A stretch of 64,000 bases of DNA from Molossus alvarezi (Eukaryota; Chordata; Mammalia; Chiroptera; Molossidae). Shown here piece after piece: positions 45,152-57,691 of the stretch. The stretch spans positions 124,001 through 188,000 of the forward strand of contig JBAWUJ010000075.1 in NCBI GenBank assembly GCA_037176705.1, in the 5' to 3' direction. Below the pieces are notes generated by a model. That model had not been told where the DNA came from. It did no database searches and saw nothing but the letters and a program-made list of their open reading frames with translations. The position numbers and the translations under genes were made by a program. How positions within the stretch are numbered: the stretch's first letter is position 1; each line of letters opens with the position of its first letter.

Positions 45152-45272
45152 GTCTCCGGCCATACCACCCTGAACGCGCCCGATCTCGTGGGATCTGGGA
45201 AGCTAAGCAGGGTCGGGCCCGGTCAGGACTTGGATGGGAGACCGCCTGGGAATGCCGGGTGCTGTAGGCTTT
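45152..45272 (+). rRNA. 5S rRNA-type gene, copy 77
   Basis: Unit 591 bp, A spacer, no marker. Confidence 0.9.
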
Positions 45273-45742
45273 CGCCGCTCCTTTTTGGTCCCCCCACAGC
45301 CAGCCAGCTGCGCACCTGCCGCGCTTCGGGCCGAGGGCCACGCAGCCCACGCACGCACGCGCCCCAGCCCACGCCGGGGGCCGAGCGAGGGAATCTGGGG
45401 CCCAGAGGGGATCCCCCCACGCCCCAGCAGCACACCAGCAGGCCGCCGCGCAAGGCGCCGCAACTCGCGGGCGCCCGCGCCCGCCGGTGGGGCAGCGCAG
45501 CCCCGTGGGGCGGACCCCCGGCCCCCCAGGCGCAGACCTTGGGGCCCCTGGACTGCGCATGCGCGGCCTGCCGAGCTCCGCGGTGAGGACCTGGTTCGAG
45601 GCTGGGCGGGACGGACCGCGCGCCTGGGTCCCCGAGAGCTGAGAGGGGCCGGTCCGCGCTCCGCCTGGCGGCCGGGGGGGCTGCCCGGGGGGCTGCCAGC
45701 CCCGGCGCTGGACTCTTAGGGCGCCTGGAGGCGGCCGCCAAC

Positions 45743-45863
45743 GTCTCCGGCCATACCACCCTGAACGCGCCCGATCTCGTGGGATCTGGGAAGCTAAGCA
45801 GGGTCGGGCCCGGTCAGGACTTGGATGGGAGACCGCCTGGGAATGCCGGGTGCTGTAGGCTTT
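45743..45863 (+). rRNA. 5S rRNA-type gene, copy 78
   Basis: Unit 591 bp, A spacer, marker Q. Confidence 0.9.
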
Positions 45864-46333
45864 CGCCGCTCCTTTTTGGTCCCCCCACAGCCAGCCAGCT
45901 GCGCACCTGCCGCGCTTCGGGCCGAGGGCCACGCAGCCCACGCACGCACGCGCCCCAGCCCACGCCGGGGGCCGAGCGAGGGAATCTGGGGCCCAGAGGG
46001 GATCCCCCCACGCCCCAGCAGCACACCAGCAGGCCGCCGCGCAAGGCGCCGCAACTCGCGGGCGCCCGCGCCCGCCGGTGGGGCAGCGCAGCCCCGTGGG
46101 GCGGACCCCCGGCCCCCCAGGCGCAGACCTTGGGGCCCCTGGACTGCGCATGCGCGGCCTGCCGAGCTCCGCGGTGAGGACCTGGTTCGAGGCTGGGCGG
46201 GACGGACCGCGCGCCTGGGTCCCCGAGAGCTGAGAGGGGCCGGTCCGCGCTCCGCCTGGCGGCCGGGGGGGCTGCCCGGGGGGCTGCCAGCCCAGGCGCT
46301 GGACTCTTAGGGCGCCTGGAGGCGGCCGCCAAC

Positions 46334-46454
46334 GTCTCCGGCCATACCACCCTGAACGCGCCCGATCTCGTGGGATCTGGGAAGCTAAGCAGGGTCGGGC
46401 CCGGTCAGGACTTGGATGGGAGACCGCCTGGGAATGCCGGGTGCTGTAGGCTTT
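46334..46454 (+). rRNA. 5S rRNA-type gene, copy 79
   Basis: Unit 591 bp, A spacer, markers K and W. Confidence 0.9.
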
Positions 46455-46924
46455 CGCCGCTCCTTTTTGGTCCCCCCACAGCCAGCCAGCTGCGCACCTG
46501 CCGCGCTTCGGGCCGAGGGCCACGCAGCCCACGCACGCACGCGCCCCAGCCCACGCCGGGGGCCGAGCGAGGGAATCTGGGGCCCAGAGGGGATCCCCCC
46601 AAGCCCCAGCAGCACACCAGCAGGCCGCCGCGCAAGGCGCCGCAACTCGCGGGCGCCCGCGCCCGCCGGTGGGGCAGCGCAGCCCCGTGGGGCGGACCCC
46701 CGGCCCCCCAGGCGCAGACCTTGGGGCCCCTGGACTGCGCATGCGCGGCCTGCCGAGCTCCGCGGTGAGGACCTGGTTCGAGGCTGGGCGGGACGGACCG
46801 CGCGCCTGGGTCCCCGAGAGCTGAGAGGGGCCGGTCCGCGCTCCGCCTGGCGGCCGGGGTGGCTGCCCGGGGGGCTGCCAGCCCCGGCGCTGGACTCTTA
46901 GGGCGCCTGGAGGCGGCCGCCAAC

Positions 46925-47045
46925 GTCTCCGGCCATACCACCCTGAACGCGCCCGATCTCGTGGGATCTGGGAAGCTAAGCAGGGTCGGGCCCGGTCAGG
47001 ACTTGGATGGGAGACCGCCTGGGAATGCCGGGTGCTGTAGGCTTT
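46925..47045 (+). rRNA. 5S rRNA-type gene, copy 80
   Basis: Unit 591 bp, A spacer, no marker (P absent where blocks a-d have it). Confidence 0.9.
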
Positions 47046-47515
47046 CGCCGCTCCTTTTTGGTCCCCCCACAGCCAGCCAGCTGCGCACCTGCCGCGCTTC
47101 GGGCCGAGGGCCACGCAGCCCACGCACGCACGCGCCCCAGCCCACGCCGGGGGCCGAGCGAGGGAATCTGGGGCCCAGAGGGGATCCCCCCACGCCCCAG
47201 CAGCACACCAGCAGGCCGCCGCGCAAGGCGCCGCAACTCGCGGGCGCCCGCGCCCGCCGGTGGGGCAGCGCAGCCCCGTGGGGCGGACCCCCGGCCCCCC
47301 AGGCGCAGACCTTGGGGCCCCTGGACTGCGCATGCGCGGCCTGCCGAGCTCCGCGGTGAGGACCTGGTTCGAGGCTGGGCGGGACGGACCGCGCGCCTGG
47401 GTCCCCGAGAGCTGAGAGGGGCCGGTCCGCGCTCCGCCTGGCGGCCGGGGGGGCTGCCCGGGGGGCTGCCAGCCCCGGCGCTGGACTCTTAGGGCGCCTG
47501 GAGGCGGCCGCCAAC

Positions 47516-47636
47516 GTCTCCGGCCATACCACCCTGAACGCGCCCGATCTCGTGGGATCTGGGAAGCTAAGCAGGGTCGGGCCCGGTCAGGACTTGGATG
47601 GGAGACCGCCTGGGAATGCCGGGTGCTGTAGGCTTT
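47516..47636 (+). rRNA. 5S rRNA-type gene, copy 81
   Basis: Unit 591 bp, A spacer, no marker. Confidence 0.9.
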
Positions 47637-48106
47637 CGCCGCTCCTTTTTGGTCCCCCCACAGCCAGCCAGCTGCGCACCTGCCGCGCTTCGGGCCGAGG
47701 GCCACGCAGCCCACGCACGCACGCGCCCCAGCCCACGCCGGGGGCCGAGCGAGGGAATCTGGGGCCCAGAGGGGATCCCCCCACGCCCCAGCAGCACACC
47801 AGCAGGCCGCCGCGCAAGGCGCCGCAACTCGCGGGCGCCCGCGCCCGCCGGTGGGGCAGCGCAGCCCCGTGGGGCGGACCCCCGGCCCCCCAGGCGCAGA
47901 CCTTGGGGCCCCTGGACTGCGCATGCGCGGCCTGCCGAGCTCCGCGGTGAGGACCTGGTTCGAGGCTGGGCGGGACGGACCGCGCGCCTGGGTCCCCGAG
48001 AGCTGAGAGGGGCCGGTCCGCGCTCCGCCTGGCGGCCGGGGGGGCTGCCCGGGGGGCTGCCAGCCCCGGCGCTGGACTCTTAGGGCGCCTGGAGGCGGCC
48101 GCCAAC

Positions 48107-48227
48107 GTCTCCGGCCATACCACCCTGAACGCGCCCGATCTCGTGGGATCTGGGAAGCTAAGCAGGGTCGGGCCCGGTCAGGACTTGGATGGGAGACCGC
48201 CTGGGAATGCCGGGTGCTGTAGGCTTT
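48107..48227 (+). rRNA. 5S rRNA-type gene, copy 82
   Basis: Unit 592 bp, B spacer. Confidence 0.9.
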
Positions 48228-48698
48228 CGCCGCTCCTTTTTGGTCCCCCCACAGCCAGCCAGCTGCGCACCTGCCGCGCTTCGGGCCGAGGGCCACGCAG
48301 CCCACGCACGCACGCGCCCCAGCCCACGCCGGGGGCCGAGCGAGGGAATCTGGGGCCCAGAGGGGACCCCCCACGCCCCAGCAGCACACCAGCAGGCCGC
48401 CGCGCAAGGTGCCGCAACTCGCGGGCGCCCGCGCCCCCCCCGGTGGGGCAGCGCAGCCCCGTGGGGCGGACCCCCGGCCCCCCAGGCGCAGACCTTGGGG
48501 CCCCTGGACTGCGCATGCGCGGCCTGCCGAGCTCCGCGGTGAGGACCTGGTTCGAGGCTGGGCGGGACGGACCGCGCGCCTGGGTCCCCGAGAGCTGAGA
48601 GGGGCCGGTCCGCGCTCCGCCTGGCGGCCGGGGGGGCTGCCCGGGGGGCTGCCAGCCCCGGCGCTGGACTCTTAGGGCGCCTGGAGGCGGCCGCCAAC

Positions 48699-48819
48699 GT
48701 CTCCGGCCATACCACCCTGAACGCGCCCGATCTCGTGGGATCTGGGAAGCTAAGCAGGGTCGGGCCCGGTCAGGACTTGGATGGGAGACCGCCTGGGAAT
48801 GCCGGGTGCTGTAGGCTTT
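48699..48819 (+). rRNA. 5S rRNA-type gene, copy 83
   Basis: Unit 591 bp, A spacer, no marker. Confidence 0.9.
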
Positions 48820-49289
48820 CGCCGCTCCTTTTTGGTCCCCCCACAGCCAGCCAGCTGCGCACCTGCCGCGCTTCGGGCCGAGGGCCACGCAGCCCACGCA
48901 CGCACGCGCCCCAGCCCACGCCGGGGGCCGAGCGAGGGAATCTGGGGCCCAGAGGGGATCCCCCCACGCCCCAGCAGCACACCAGCAGGCCGCCGCGCAA
49001 GGCGCCGCAACTCGCGGGCGCCCGCGCCCGCCGGTGGGGCAGCGCAGCCCCGTGGGGCGGACCCCCGGCCCCCCAGGCGCAGACCTTGGGGCCCCTGGAC
49101 TGCGCATGCGCGGCCTGCCGAGCTCCGCGGTGAGGACCTGGTTCGAGGCTGGGCGGGACGGACCGCGCGCCTGGGTCCCCGAGAGCTGAGAGGGGCCGGT
49201 CCGCGCTCCGCCTGGCGGCCGGGGGGGCTGCCCGGGGGGCTGCCAGCCCCGGCGCTGGACTCTTAGGGCGCCTGGAGGCGGCCGCCAAC

Positions 49290-49410
49290 GTCTCCGGCCA
49301 TACCACCCTGAACGCGCCCGATCTCGTGGGATCTGGGAAGCTAAGCAGGGTCGGGCCCGGTCAGGACTTGGATGGGAGACCGCCTGGGAATGCCGGGTGC
49401 TGTAGGCTTT
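49290..49410 (+). rRNA. 5S rRNA-type gene, copy 84
   Basis: Unit 592 bp, B spacer. Confidence 0.9.
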
Positions 49411-49881
49411 CGCCGCTCCTTTTTGGTCCCCCCACAGCCAGCCAGCTGCGCACCTGCCGCGCTTCGGGCCGAGGGCCACGCAGCCCACGCACGCACGCGC
49501 CCCAGCCCACGCCGGGGGCCGAGCGAGGGAATCTGGGGCCCAGAGGGGACCCCCCACGCCCCAGCAGCACACCAGCAGGCCGCCGCGCAAGGTGCCGCAA
49601 CTCGCGGGCGCCCGCGCCCCCCCCGGTGGGGCAGCGCAGCCCCGTGGGGCGGACCCCCGGCCCCCCAGGCGCAGACCTTGGGGCCCCTGGACTGCGCATG
49701 CGCGGCCTGCCGAGCTCCGCGGTGAGGACCTGGTTCGAGGCTGGGCGGGACGGACCGCGCGCCTGGGTCCCCGAGAGCTGAGAGGGGCCGGTCCGCGCTC
49801 CGCCTGGCGGCCGGGGGGGCTGCCCGGGGGGCTGCCAGCCCCGGCGCTGGACTCTTAGGGCGCCTGGAGGCGGCCGCCAAC

Positions 49882-50002
49882 GTCTCCGGCCATACCACCC
49901 TGAACGCGCCCGATCTCGTGGGATCTGGGAAGCTAAGCAGGGTCGGGCCCGGTCAGGACTTGGATGGGAGACCGCCTGGGAATGCCGGGTGCTGTAGGCT
50001 TT
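49882..50002 (+). rRNA. 5S rRNA-type gene, copy 85
   Basis: Unit 591 bp, A spacer, marker Q. Confidence 0.9.
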
Positions 50003-50472
50003 CGCCGCTCCTTTTTGGTCCCCCCACAGCCAGCCAGCTGCGCACCTGCCGCGCTTCGGGCCGAGGGCCACGCAGCCCACGCACGCACGCGCCCCAGCCC
50101 ACGCCGGGGGCCGAGCGAGGGAATCTGGGGCCCAGAGGGGATCCCCCCACGCCCCAGCAGCACACCAGCAGGCCGCCGCGCAAGGCGCCGCAACTCGCGG
50201 GCGCCCGCGCCCGCCGGTGGGGCAGCGCAGCCCCGTGGGGCGGACCCCCGGCCCCCCAGGCGCAGACCTTGGGGCCCCTGGACTGCGCATGCGCGGCCTG
50301 CCGAGCTCCGCGGTGAGGACCTGGTTCGAGGCTGGGCGGGACGGACCGCGCGCCTGGGTCCCCGAGAGCTGAGAGGGGCCGGTCCGCGCTCCGCCTGGCG
50401 GCCGGGGGGGCTGCCCGGGGGGCTGCCAGCCCAGGCGCTGGACTCTTAGGGCGCCTGGAGGCGGCCGCCAAC

Positions 50473-50593
50473 GTCTCCGGCCATACCACCCTGAACGCGC
50501 CCGATCTCGTGGGATCTGGGAAGCTAAGCAGGGTCGGGCCCGGTCAGGACTTGGATGGGAGACCGCCTGGGAATGCCGGGTGCTGTAGGCTTT
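50473..50593 (+). rRNA. 5S rRNA-type gene, copy 86
   Basis: Unit 592 bp, B spacer. Confidence 0.9.
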
Positions 50594-51064
50594 CGCCGCT
50601 CCTTTTTGGTCCCCCCACAGCCAGCCAGCTGCGCACCTGCCGCGCTTCGGGCCGAGGGCCACGCAGCCCACGCACGCACGCGCCCCAGCCCACGCCGGGG
50701 GCCGAGCGAGGGAATCTGGGGCCCAGAGGGGACCCCCCACGCCCCAGCAGCACACCAGCAGGCCGCCGCGCAAGGTGCCGCAACTCGCGGGCGCCCGCGC
50801 CCCCCCCGGTGGGGCAGCGCAGCCCCGTGGGGCGGACCCCCGGCCCCCCAGGCGCAGACCTTGGGGCCCCTGGACTGCGCATGCGCGGCCTGCCGAGCTC
50901 CGCGGTGAGGACCTGGTTCGAGGCTGGGCGGGACGGACCGCGCGCCTGGGTCCCCGAGAGCTGAGAGGGGCCGGTCCGCGCTCCGCCTGGCGGCCGGGGG
51001 GGCTGCCCGGGGGGCTGCCAGCCCCGGCGCTGGACTCTTAGGGCGCCTGGAGGCGGCCGCCAAC

Positions 51065-51185
51065 GTCTCCGGCCATACCACCCTGAACGCGCCCGATCTC
51101 GTGGGATCTGGGAAGCTAAGCAGGGTCGGGCCCGGTCAGGACTTGGATGGGAGACCGCCTGGGAATGCCGGGTGCTGTAGGCTTT
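51065..51185 (+). rRNA. 5S rRNA-type gene, copy 87
   Basis: Unit 591 bp, A spacer, no marker. Confidence 0.9.
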
Positions 51186-51655
51186 CGCCGCTCCTTTTTG
51201 GTCCCCCCACAGCCAGCCAGCTGCGCACCTGCCGCGCTTCGGGCCGAGGGCCACGCAGCCCACGCACGCACGCGCCCCAGCCCACGCCGGGGGCCGAGCG
51301 AGGGAATCTGGGGCCCAGAGGGGATCCCCCCACGCCCCAGCAGCACACCAGCAGGCCGCCGCGCAAGGCGCCGCAACTCGCGGGCGCCCGCGCCCGCCGG
51401 TGGGGCAGCGCAGCCCCGTGGGGCGGACCCCCGGCCCCCCAGGCGCAGACCTTGGGGCCCCTGGACTGCGCATGCGCGGCCTGCCGAGCTCCGCGGTGAG
51501 GACCTGGTTCGAGGCTGGGCGGGACGGACCGCGCGCCTGGGTCCCCGAGAGCTGAGAGGGGCCGGTCCGCGCTCCGCCTGGCGGCCGGGGGGGCTGCCCG
51601 GGGGGCTGCCAGCCCCGGCGCTGGACTCTTAGGGCGCCTGGAGGCGGCCGCCAAC

Positions 51656-51776
51656 GTCTCCGGCCATACCACCCTGAACGCGCCCGATCTCGTGGGATCT
51701 GGGAAGCTAAGCAGGGTCGGGCCCGGTCAGGACTTGGATGGGAGACCGCCTGGGAATGCCGGGTGCTGTAGGCTTT
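51656..51776 (+). rRNA. 5S rRNA-type gene, copy 88
   Basis: Unit 592 bp, B spacer. Confidence 0.9.
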
Positions 51777-52247
51777 CGCCGCTCCTTTTTGGTCCCCCCA
51801 CAGCCAGCCAGCTGCGCACCTGCCGCGCTTCGGGCCGAGGGCCACGCAGCCCACGCACGCACGCGCCCCAGCCCACGCCGGGGGCCGAGCGAGGGAATCT
51901 GGGGCCCAGAGGGGACCCCCCACGCCCCAGCAGCACACCAGCAGGCCGCCGCGCAAGGTGCCGCAACTCGCGGGCGCCCGCGCCCCCCCCGGTGGGGCAG
52001 CGCAGCCCCGTGGGGCGGACCCCCGGCCCCCCAGGCGCAGACCTTGGGGCCCCTGGACTGCGCATGCGCGGCCTGCCGAGCTCCGCGGTGAGGACCTGGT
52101 TCGAGGCTGGGCGGGACGGACCGCGCGCCTGGGTCCCCGAGAGCTGAGAGGGGCCGGTCCGCGCTCCGCCTGGCGGCCGGGGGGGCTGCCCGGGGGGCTG
52201 CCAGCCCCGGCGCTGGACTCTTAGGGCGCCTGGAGGCGGCCGCCAAC

Positions 52248-52368
52248 GTCTCCGGCCATACCACCCTGAACGCGCCCGATCTCGTGGGATCTGGGAAGCT
52301 AAGCAGGGTCGGGCCCGGTCAGGACTTGGATGGGAGACCGCCTGGGAATGCCGGGTGCTGTAGGCTTT
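52248..52368 (+). rRNA. 5S rRNA-type gene, copy 89
   Basis: Unit 591 bp, A spacer, marker W without K. Confidence 0.9.
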
Positions 52369-52838
52369 CGCCGCTCCTTTTTGGTCCCCCCACAGCCAGC
52401 CAGCTGCGCACCTGCCGCGCTTCGGGCCGAGGGCCACGCAGCCCACGCACGCACGCGCCCCAGCCCACGCCGGGGGCCGAGCGAGGGAATCTGGGGCCCA
52501 GAGGGGATCCCCCCACGCCCCAGCAGCACACCAGCAGGCCGCCGCGCAAGGCGCCGCAACTCGCGGGCGCCCGCGCCCGCCGGTGGGGCAGCGCAGCCCC
52601 GTGGGGCGGACCCCCGGCCCCCCAGGCGCAGACCTTGGGGCCCCTGGACTGCGCATGCGCGGCCTGCCGAGCTCCGCGGTGAGGACCTGGTTCGAGGCTG
52701 GGCGGGACGGACCGCGCGCCTGGGTCCCCGAGAGCTGAGAGGGGCCGGTCCGCGCTCCGCCTGGCGGCCGGGGTGGCTGCCCGGGGGGCTGCCAGCCCCG
52801 GCGCTGGACTCTTAGGGCGCCTGGAGGCGGCCGCCAAC

Positions 52839-52959
52839 GTCTCCGGCCATACCACCCTGAACGCGCCCGATCTCGTGGGATCTGGGAAGCTAAGCAGGGT
52901 CGGGCCCGGTCAGGACTTGGATGGGAGACCGCCTGGGAATGCCGGGTGCTGTAGGCTTT
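52839..52959 (+). rRNA. 5S rRNA-type gene, copy 90
   Basis: Unit 592 bp, B spacer. Confidence 0.9.
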
Positions 52960-53430
52960 CGCCGCTCCTTTTTGGTCCCCCCACAGCCAGCCAGCTGCGC
53001 ACCTGCCGCGCTTCGGGCCGAGGGCCACGCAGCCCACGCACGCACGCGCCCCAGCCCACGCCGGGGGCCGAGCGAGGGAATCTGGGGCCCAGAGGGGACC
53101 CCCCACGCCCCAGCAGCACACCAGCAGGCCGCCGCGCAAGGTGCCGCAACTCGCGGGCGCCCGCGCCCCCCCCGGTGGGGCAGCGCAGCCCCGTGGGGCG
53201 GACCCCCGGCCCCCCAGGCGCAGACCTTGGGGCCCCTGGACTGCGCATGCGCGGCCTGCCGAGCTCCGCGGTGAGGACCTGGTTCGAGGCTGGGCGGGAC
53301 GGACCGCGCGCCTGGGTCCCCGAGAGCTGAGAGGGGCCGGTCCGCGCTCCGCCTGGCGGCCGGGGGGGCTGCCCGGGGGGCTGCCAGCCCCGGCGCTGGA
53401 CTCTTAGGGCGCCTGGAGGCGGCCGCCAAC

Positions 53431-53551
53431 GTCTCCGGCCATACCACCCTGAACGCGCCCGATCTCGTGGGATCTGGGAAGCTAAGCAGGGTCGGGCCCG
53501 GTCAGGACTTGGATGGGAGACCGCCTGGGAATGCCGGGTGCTGTAGGCTTT
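53431..53551 (+). rRNA. 5S rRNA-type gene, copy 91
   Basis: Unit 591 bp, A spacer, marker Q. Confidence 0.9.
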
Positions 53552-54021
53552 CGCCGCTCCTTTTTGGTCCCCCCACAGCCAGCCAGCTGCGCACCTGCCG
53601 CGCTTCGGGCCGAGGGCCACGCAGCCCACGCACGCACGCGCCCCAGCCCACGCCGGGGGCCGAGCGAGGGAATCTGGGGCCCAGAGGGGATCCCCCCACG
53701 CCCCAGCAGCACACCAGCAGGCCGCCGCGCAAGGCGCCGCAACTCGCGGGCGCCCGCGCCCGCCGGTGGGGCAGCGCAGCCCCGTGGGGCGGACCCCCGG
53801 CCCCCCAGGCGCAGACCTTGGGGCCCCTGGACTGCGCATGCGCGGCCTGCCGAGCTCCGCGGTGAGGACCTGGTTCGAGGCTGGGCGGGACGGACCGCGC
53901 GCCTGGGTCCCCGAGAGCTGAGAGGGGCCGGTCCGCGCTCCGCCTGGCGGCCGGGGGGGCTGCCCGGGGGGCTGCCAGCCCAGGCGCTGGACTCTTAGGG
54001 CGCCTGGAGGCGGCCGCCAAC

Positions 54022-54142
54022 GTCTCCGGCCATACCACCCTGAACGCGCCCGATCTCGTGGGATCTGGGAAGCTAAGCAGGGTCGGGCCCGGTCAGGACT
54101 TGGATGGGAGACCGCCTGGGAATGCCGGGTGCTGTAGGCTTT
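54022..54142 (+). rRNA. 5S rRNA-type gene, copy 92
   Basis: Unit 592 bp, B spacer. Confidence 0.9.
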
Positions 54143-54613
54143 CGCCGCTCCTTTTTGGTCCCCCCACAGCCAGCCAGCTGCGCACCTGCCGCGCTTCGGG
54201 CCGAGGGCCACGCAGCCCACGCACGCACGCGCCCCAGCCCACGCCGGGGGCCGAGCGAGGGAATCTGGGGCCCAGAGGGGACCCCCCACGCCCCAGCAGC
54301 ACACCAGCAGGCCGCCGCGCAAGGTGCCGCAACTCGCGGGCGCCCGCGCCCCCCCCGGTGGGGCAGCGCAGCCCCGTGGGGCGGACCCCCGGCCCCCCAG
54401 GCGCAGACCTTGGGGCCCCTGGACTGCGCATGCGCGGCCTGCCGAGCTCCGCGGTGAGGACCTGGTTCGAGGCTGGGCGGGACGGACCGCGCGCCTGGGT
54501 CCCCGAGAGCTGAGAGGGGCCGGTCCGCGCTCCGCCTGGCGGCCGGGGGGGCTGCCCGGGGGGCTGCCAGCCCCGGCGCTGGACTCTTAGGGCGCCTGGA
54601 GGCGGCCGCCAAC

Positions 54614-54734
54614 GTCTCCGGCCATACCACCCTGAACGCGCCCGATCTCGTGGGATCTGGGAAGCTAAGCAGGGTCGGGCCCGGTCAGGACTTGGATGGG
54701 AGACCGCCTGGGAATGCCGGGTGCTGTAGGCTTT
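54614..54734 (+). rRNA. 5S rRNA-type gene, copy 93
   Basis: Unit 591 bp, A spacer, with a unique CpG-to-CpA change at 55132. Confidence 0.9.
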
Positions 54735-55204
54735 CGCCGCTCCTTTTTGGTCCCCCCACAGCCAGCCAGCTGCGCACCTGCCGCGCTTCGGGCCGAGGGC
54801 CACGCAGCCCACGCACGCACGCGCCCCAGCCCACGCCGGGGGCCGAGCGAGGGAATCTGGGGCCCAGAGGGGATCCCCCCACGCCCCAGCAGCACACCAG
54901 CAGGCCGCCGCGCAAGGCGCCGCAACTCGCGGGCGCCCGCGCCCGCCGGTGGGGCAGCGCAGCCCCGTGGGGCGGACCCCCGGCCCCCCAGGCGCAGACC
55001 TTGGGGCCCCTGGACTGCGCATGCGCGGCCTGCCGAGCTCCGCGGTGAGGACCTGGTTCGAGGCTGGGCGGGACGGACCGCGCGCCTGGGTCCCCGAGAG
55101 CTGAGAGGGGCCGGTCCGCGCTCCGCCTGGCAGCCGGGGGGGCTGCCCGGGGGGCTGCCAGCCCCGGCGCTGGACTCTTAGGGCGCCTGGAGGCGGCCGC
55201 CAAC

Positions 55205-55325
55205 GTCTCCGGCCATACCACCCTGAACGCGCCCGATCTCGTGGGATCTGGGAAGCTAAGCAGGGTCGGGCCCGGTCAGGACTTGGATGGGAGACCGCCT
55301 GGGAATGCCGGGTGCTGTAGGCTTT
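55205..55325 (+). rRNA. 5S rRNA-type gene, copy 94
   Basis: Unit 592 bp, B spacer, marker W. Confidence 0.9.
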
Positions 55326-55796
55326 CGCCGCTCCTTTTTGGTCCCCCCACAGCCAGCCAGCTGCGCACCTGCCGCGCTTCGGGCCGAGGGCCACGCAGCC
55401 CACGCACGCACGCGCCCCAGCCCACGCCGGGGGCCGAGCGAGGGAATCTGGGGCCCAGAGGGGACCCCCCACGCCCCAGCAGCACACCAGCAGGCCGCCG
55501 CGCAAGGTGCCGCAACTCGCGGGCGCCCGCGCCCCCCCCGGTGGGGCAGCGCAGCCCCGTGGGGCGGACCCCCGGCCCCCCAGGCGCAGACCTTGGGGCC
55601 CCTGGACTGCGCATGCGCGGCCTGCCGAGCTCCGCGGTGAGGACCTGGTTCGAGGCTGGGCGGGACGGACCGCGCGCCTGGGTCCCCGAGAGCTGAGAGG
55701 GGCCGGTCCGCGCTCCGCCTGGCGGCCGGGGTGGCTGCCCGGGGGGCTGCCAGCCCCGGCGCTGGACTCTTAGGGCGCCTGGAGGCGGCCGCCAAC

Positions 55797-55917
55797 GTCT
55801 CCGGCCATACCACCCTGAACGCGCCCGATCTCGTGGGATCTGGGAAGCTAAGCAGGGTCGGGCCCGGTCAGGACTTGGATGGGAGACCGCCTGGGAATGC
55901 CGGGTGCTGTAGGCTTT
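55797..55917 (+). rRNA. 5S rRNA-type gene, copy 95
   Basis: Unit 591 bp, A spacer, marker P. Confidence 0.9.
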
Positions 55918-56387
55918 CGCCGCTCCTTTTTGGTCCCCCCACAGCCAGCCAGCTGCGCACCTGCCGCGCTTCGGGCCGAGGGCCACGCAGCCCACGCACG
56001 CACGCGCCCCAGCCCACGCCGGGGGCCGAGCGAGGGAATCTGGGGCCCAGAGGGGATCCCCCCACGCCCCAGCAGCACACCAGCAGGCCGCCGCGCAAGG
56101 CGCCGCAACTCCCGGGCGCCCGCGCCCGCCGGTGGGGCAGCGCAGCCCCGTGGGGCGGACCCCCGGCCCCCCAGGCGCAGACCTTGGGGCCCCTGGACTG
56201 CGCATGCGCGGCCTGCCGAGCTCCGCGGTGAGGACCTGGTTCGAGGCTGGGCGGGACGGACCGCGCGCCTGGGTCCCCGAGAGCTGAGAGGGGCCGGTCC
56301 GCGCTCCGCCTGGCGGCCGGGGGGGCTGCCCGGGGGGCTGCCAGCCCCGGCGCTGGACTCTTAGGGCGCCTGGAGGCGGCCGCCAAC

Positions 56388-56508
56388 GTCTCCGGCCATA
56401 CCACCCTGAACGCGCCCGATCTCGTGGGATCTGGGAAGCTAAGCAGGGTCGGGCCCGGTCAGGACTTGGATGGGAGACCGCCTGGGAATGCCGGGTGCTG
56501 TAGGCTTT
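56388..56508 (+). rRNA. 5S rRNA-type gene, copy 96
   Basis: Unit 591 bp, A spacer, no marker. Confidence 0.9.
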
Positions 56509-56978
56509 CGCCGCTCCTTTTTGGTCCCCCCACAGCCAGCCAGCTGCGCACCTGCCGCGCTTCGGGCCGAGGGCCACGCAGCCCACGCACGCACGCGCCC
56601 CAGCCCACGCCGGGGGCCGAGCGAGGGAATCTGGGGCCCAGAGGGGATCCCCCCACGCCCCAGCAGCACACCAGCAGGCCGCCGCGCAAGGCGCCGCAAC
56701 TCGCGGGCGCCCGCGCCCGCCGGTGGGGCAGCGCAGCCCCGTGGGGCGGACCCCCGGCCCCCCAGGCGCAGACCTTGGGGCCCCTGGACTGCGCATGCGC
56801 GGCCTGCCGAGCTCCGCGGTGAGGACCTGGTTCGAGGCTGGGCGGGACGGACCGCGCGCCTGGGTCCCCGAGAGCTGAGAGGGGCCGGTCCGCGCTCCGC
56901 CTGGCGGCCGGGGGGGCTGCCCGGGGGGCTGCCAGCCCCGGCGCTGGACTCTTAGGGCGCCTGGAGGCGGCCGCCAAC

Positions 56979-57099
56979 GTCTCCGGCCATACCACCCTGA
57001 ACGCGCCCGATCTCGTGGGATCTGGGAAGCTAAGCAGGGTCGGGCCCGGTCAGGACTTGGATGGGAGACCGCCTGGGAATGCCGGGTGCTGTAGGCTTT
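56979..57099 (+). rRNA. 5S rRNA-type gene, copy 97
   Basis: Unit 592 bp, B spacer. Confidence 0.9.
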
Positions 57100-57570
57100 C
57101 GCCGCTCCTTTTTGGTCCCCCCACAGCCAGCCAGCTGCGCACCTGCCGCGCTTCGGGCCGAGGGCCACGCAGCCCACGCACGCACGCGCCCCAGCCCACG
57201 CCGGGGGCCGAGCGAGGGAATCTGGGGCCCAGAGGGGACCCCCCACGCCCCAGCAGCACACCAGCAGGCCGCCGCGCAAGGTGCCGCAACTCGCGGGCGC
57301 CCGCGCCCCCCCCGGTGGGGCAGCGCAGCCCCGTGGGGCGGACCCCCGGCCCCCCAGGCGCAGACCTTGGGGCCCCTGGACTGCGCATGCGCGGCCTGCC
57401 GAGCTCCGCGGTGAGGACCTGGTTCGAGGCTGGGCGGGACGGACCGCGCGCCTGGGTCCCCGAGAGCTGAGAGGGGCCGGTCCGCGCTCCGCCTGGCGGC
57501 CGGGGGGGCTGCCCGGGGGGCTGCCAGCCCCGGCGCTGGACTCTTAGGGCGCCTGGAGGCGGCCGCCAAC

Positions 57571-57691
57571 GTCTCCGGCCATACCACCCTGAACGCGCCC
57601 GATCTCGTGGGATCTGGGAAGCTAAGCAGGGTCGGGCCCGGTCAGGACTTGGATGGGAGACCGCCTGGGAATGCCGGGTGCTGTAGGCTTT
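57571..57691 (+). rRNA. 5S rRNA-type gene, copy 98
   Basis: Unit 591 bp, A spacer, no marker. Confidence 0.9.

Larger units (their letters stand above)
45743..48698 (+). repeat. Five-unit higher-order block, eroded copy e (units 78-82)
   Basis: The order is Q, K+W, unmarked, unmarked, B. P, H and V are missing. Confidence 0.6.
48107..56387 (+). repeat. Dimer tract, B-A repeated seven times (units 82-95)
   Basis: This is the longest strict B/A alternation in the window. The A members carry scattered Q (85, 91), W (89), P (95) and a unique G-to-A change at 55132 (93). Confidence 0.75.
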
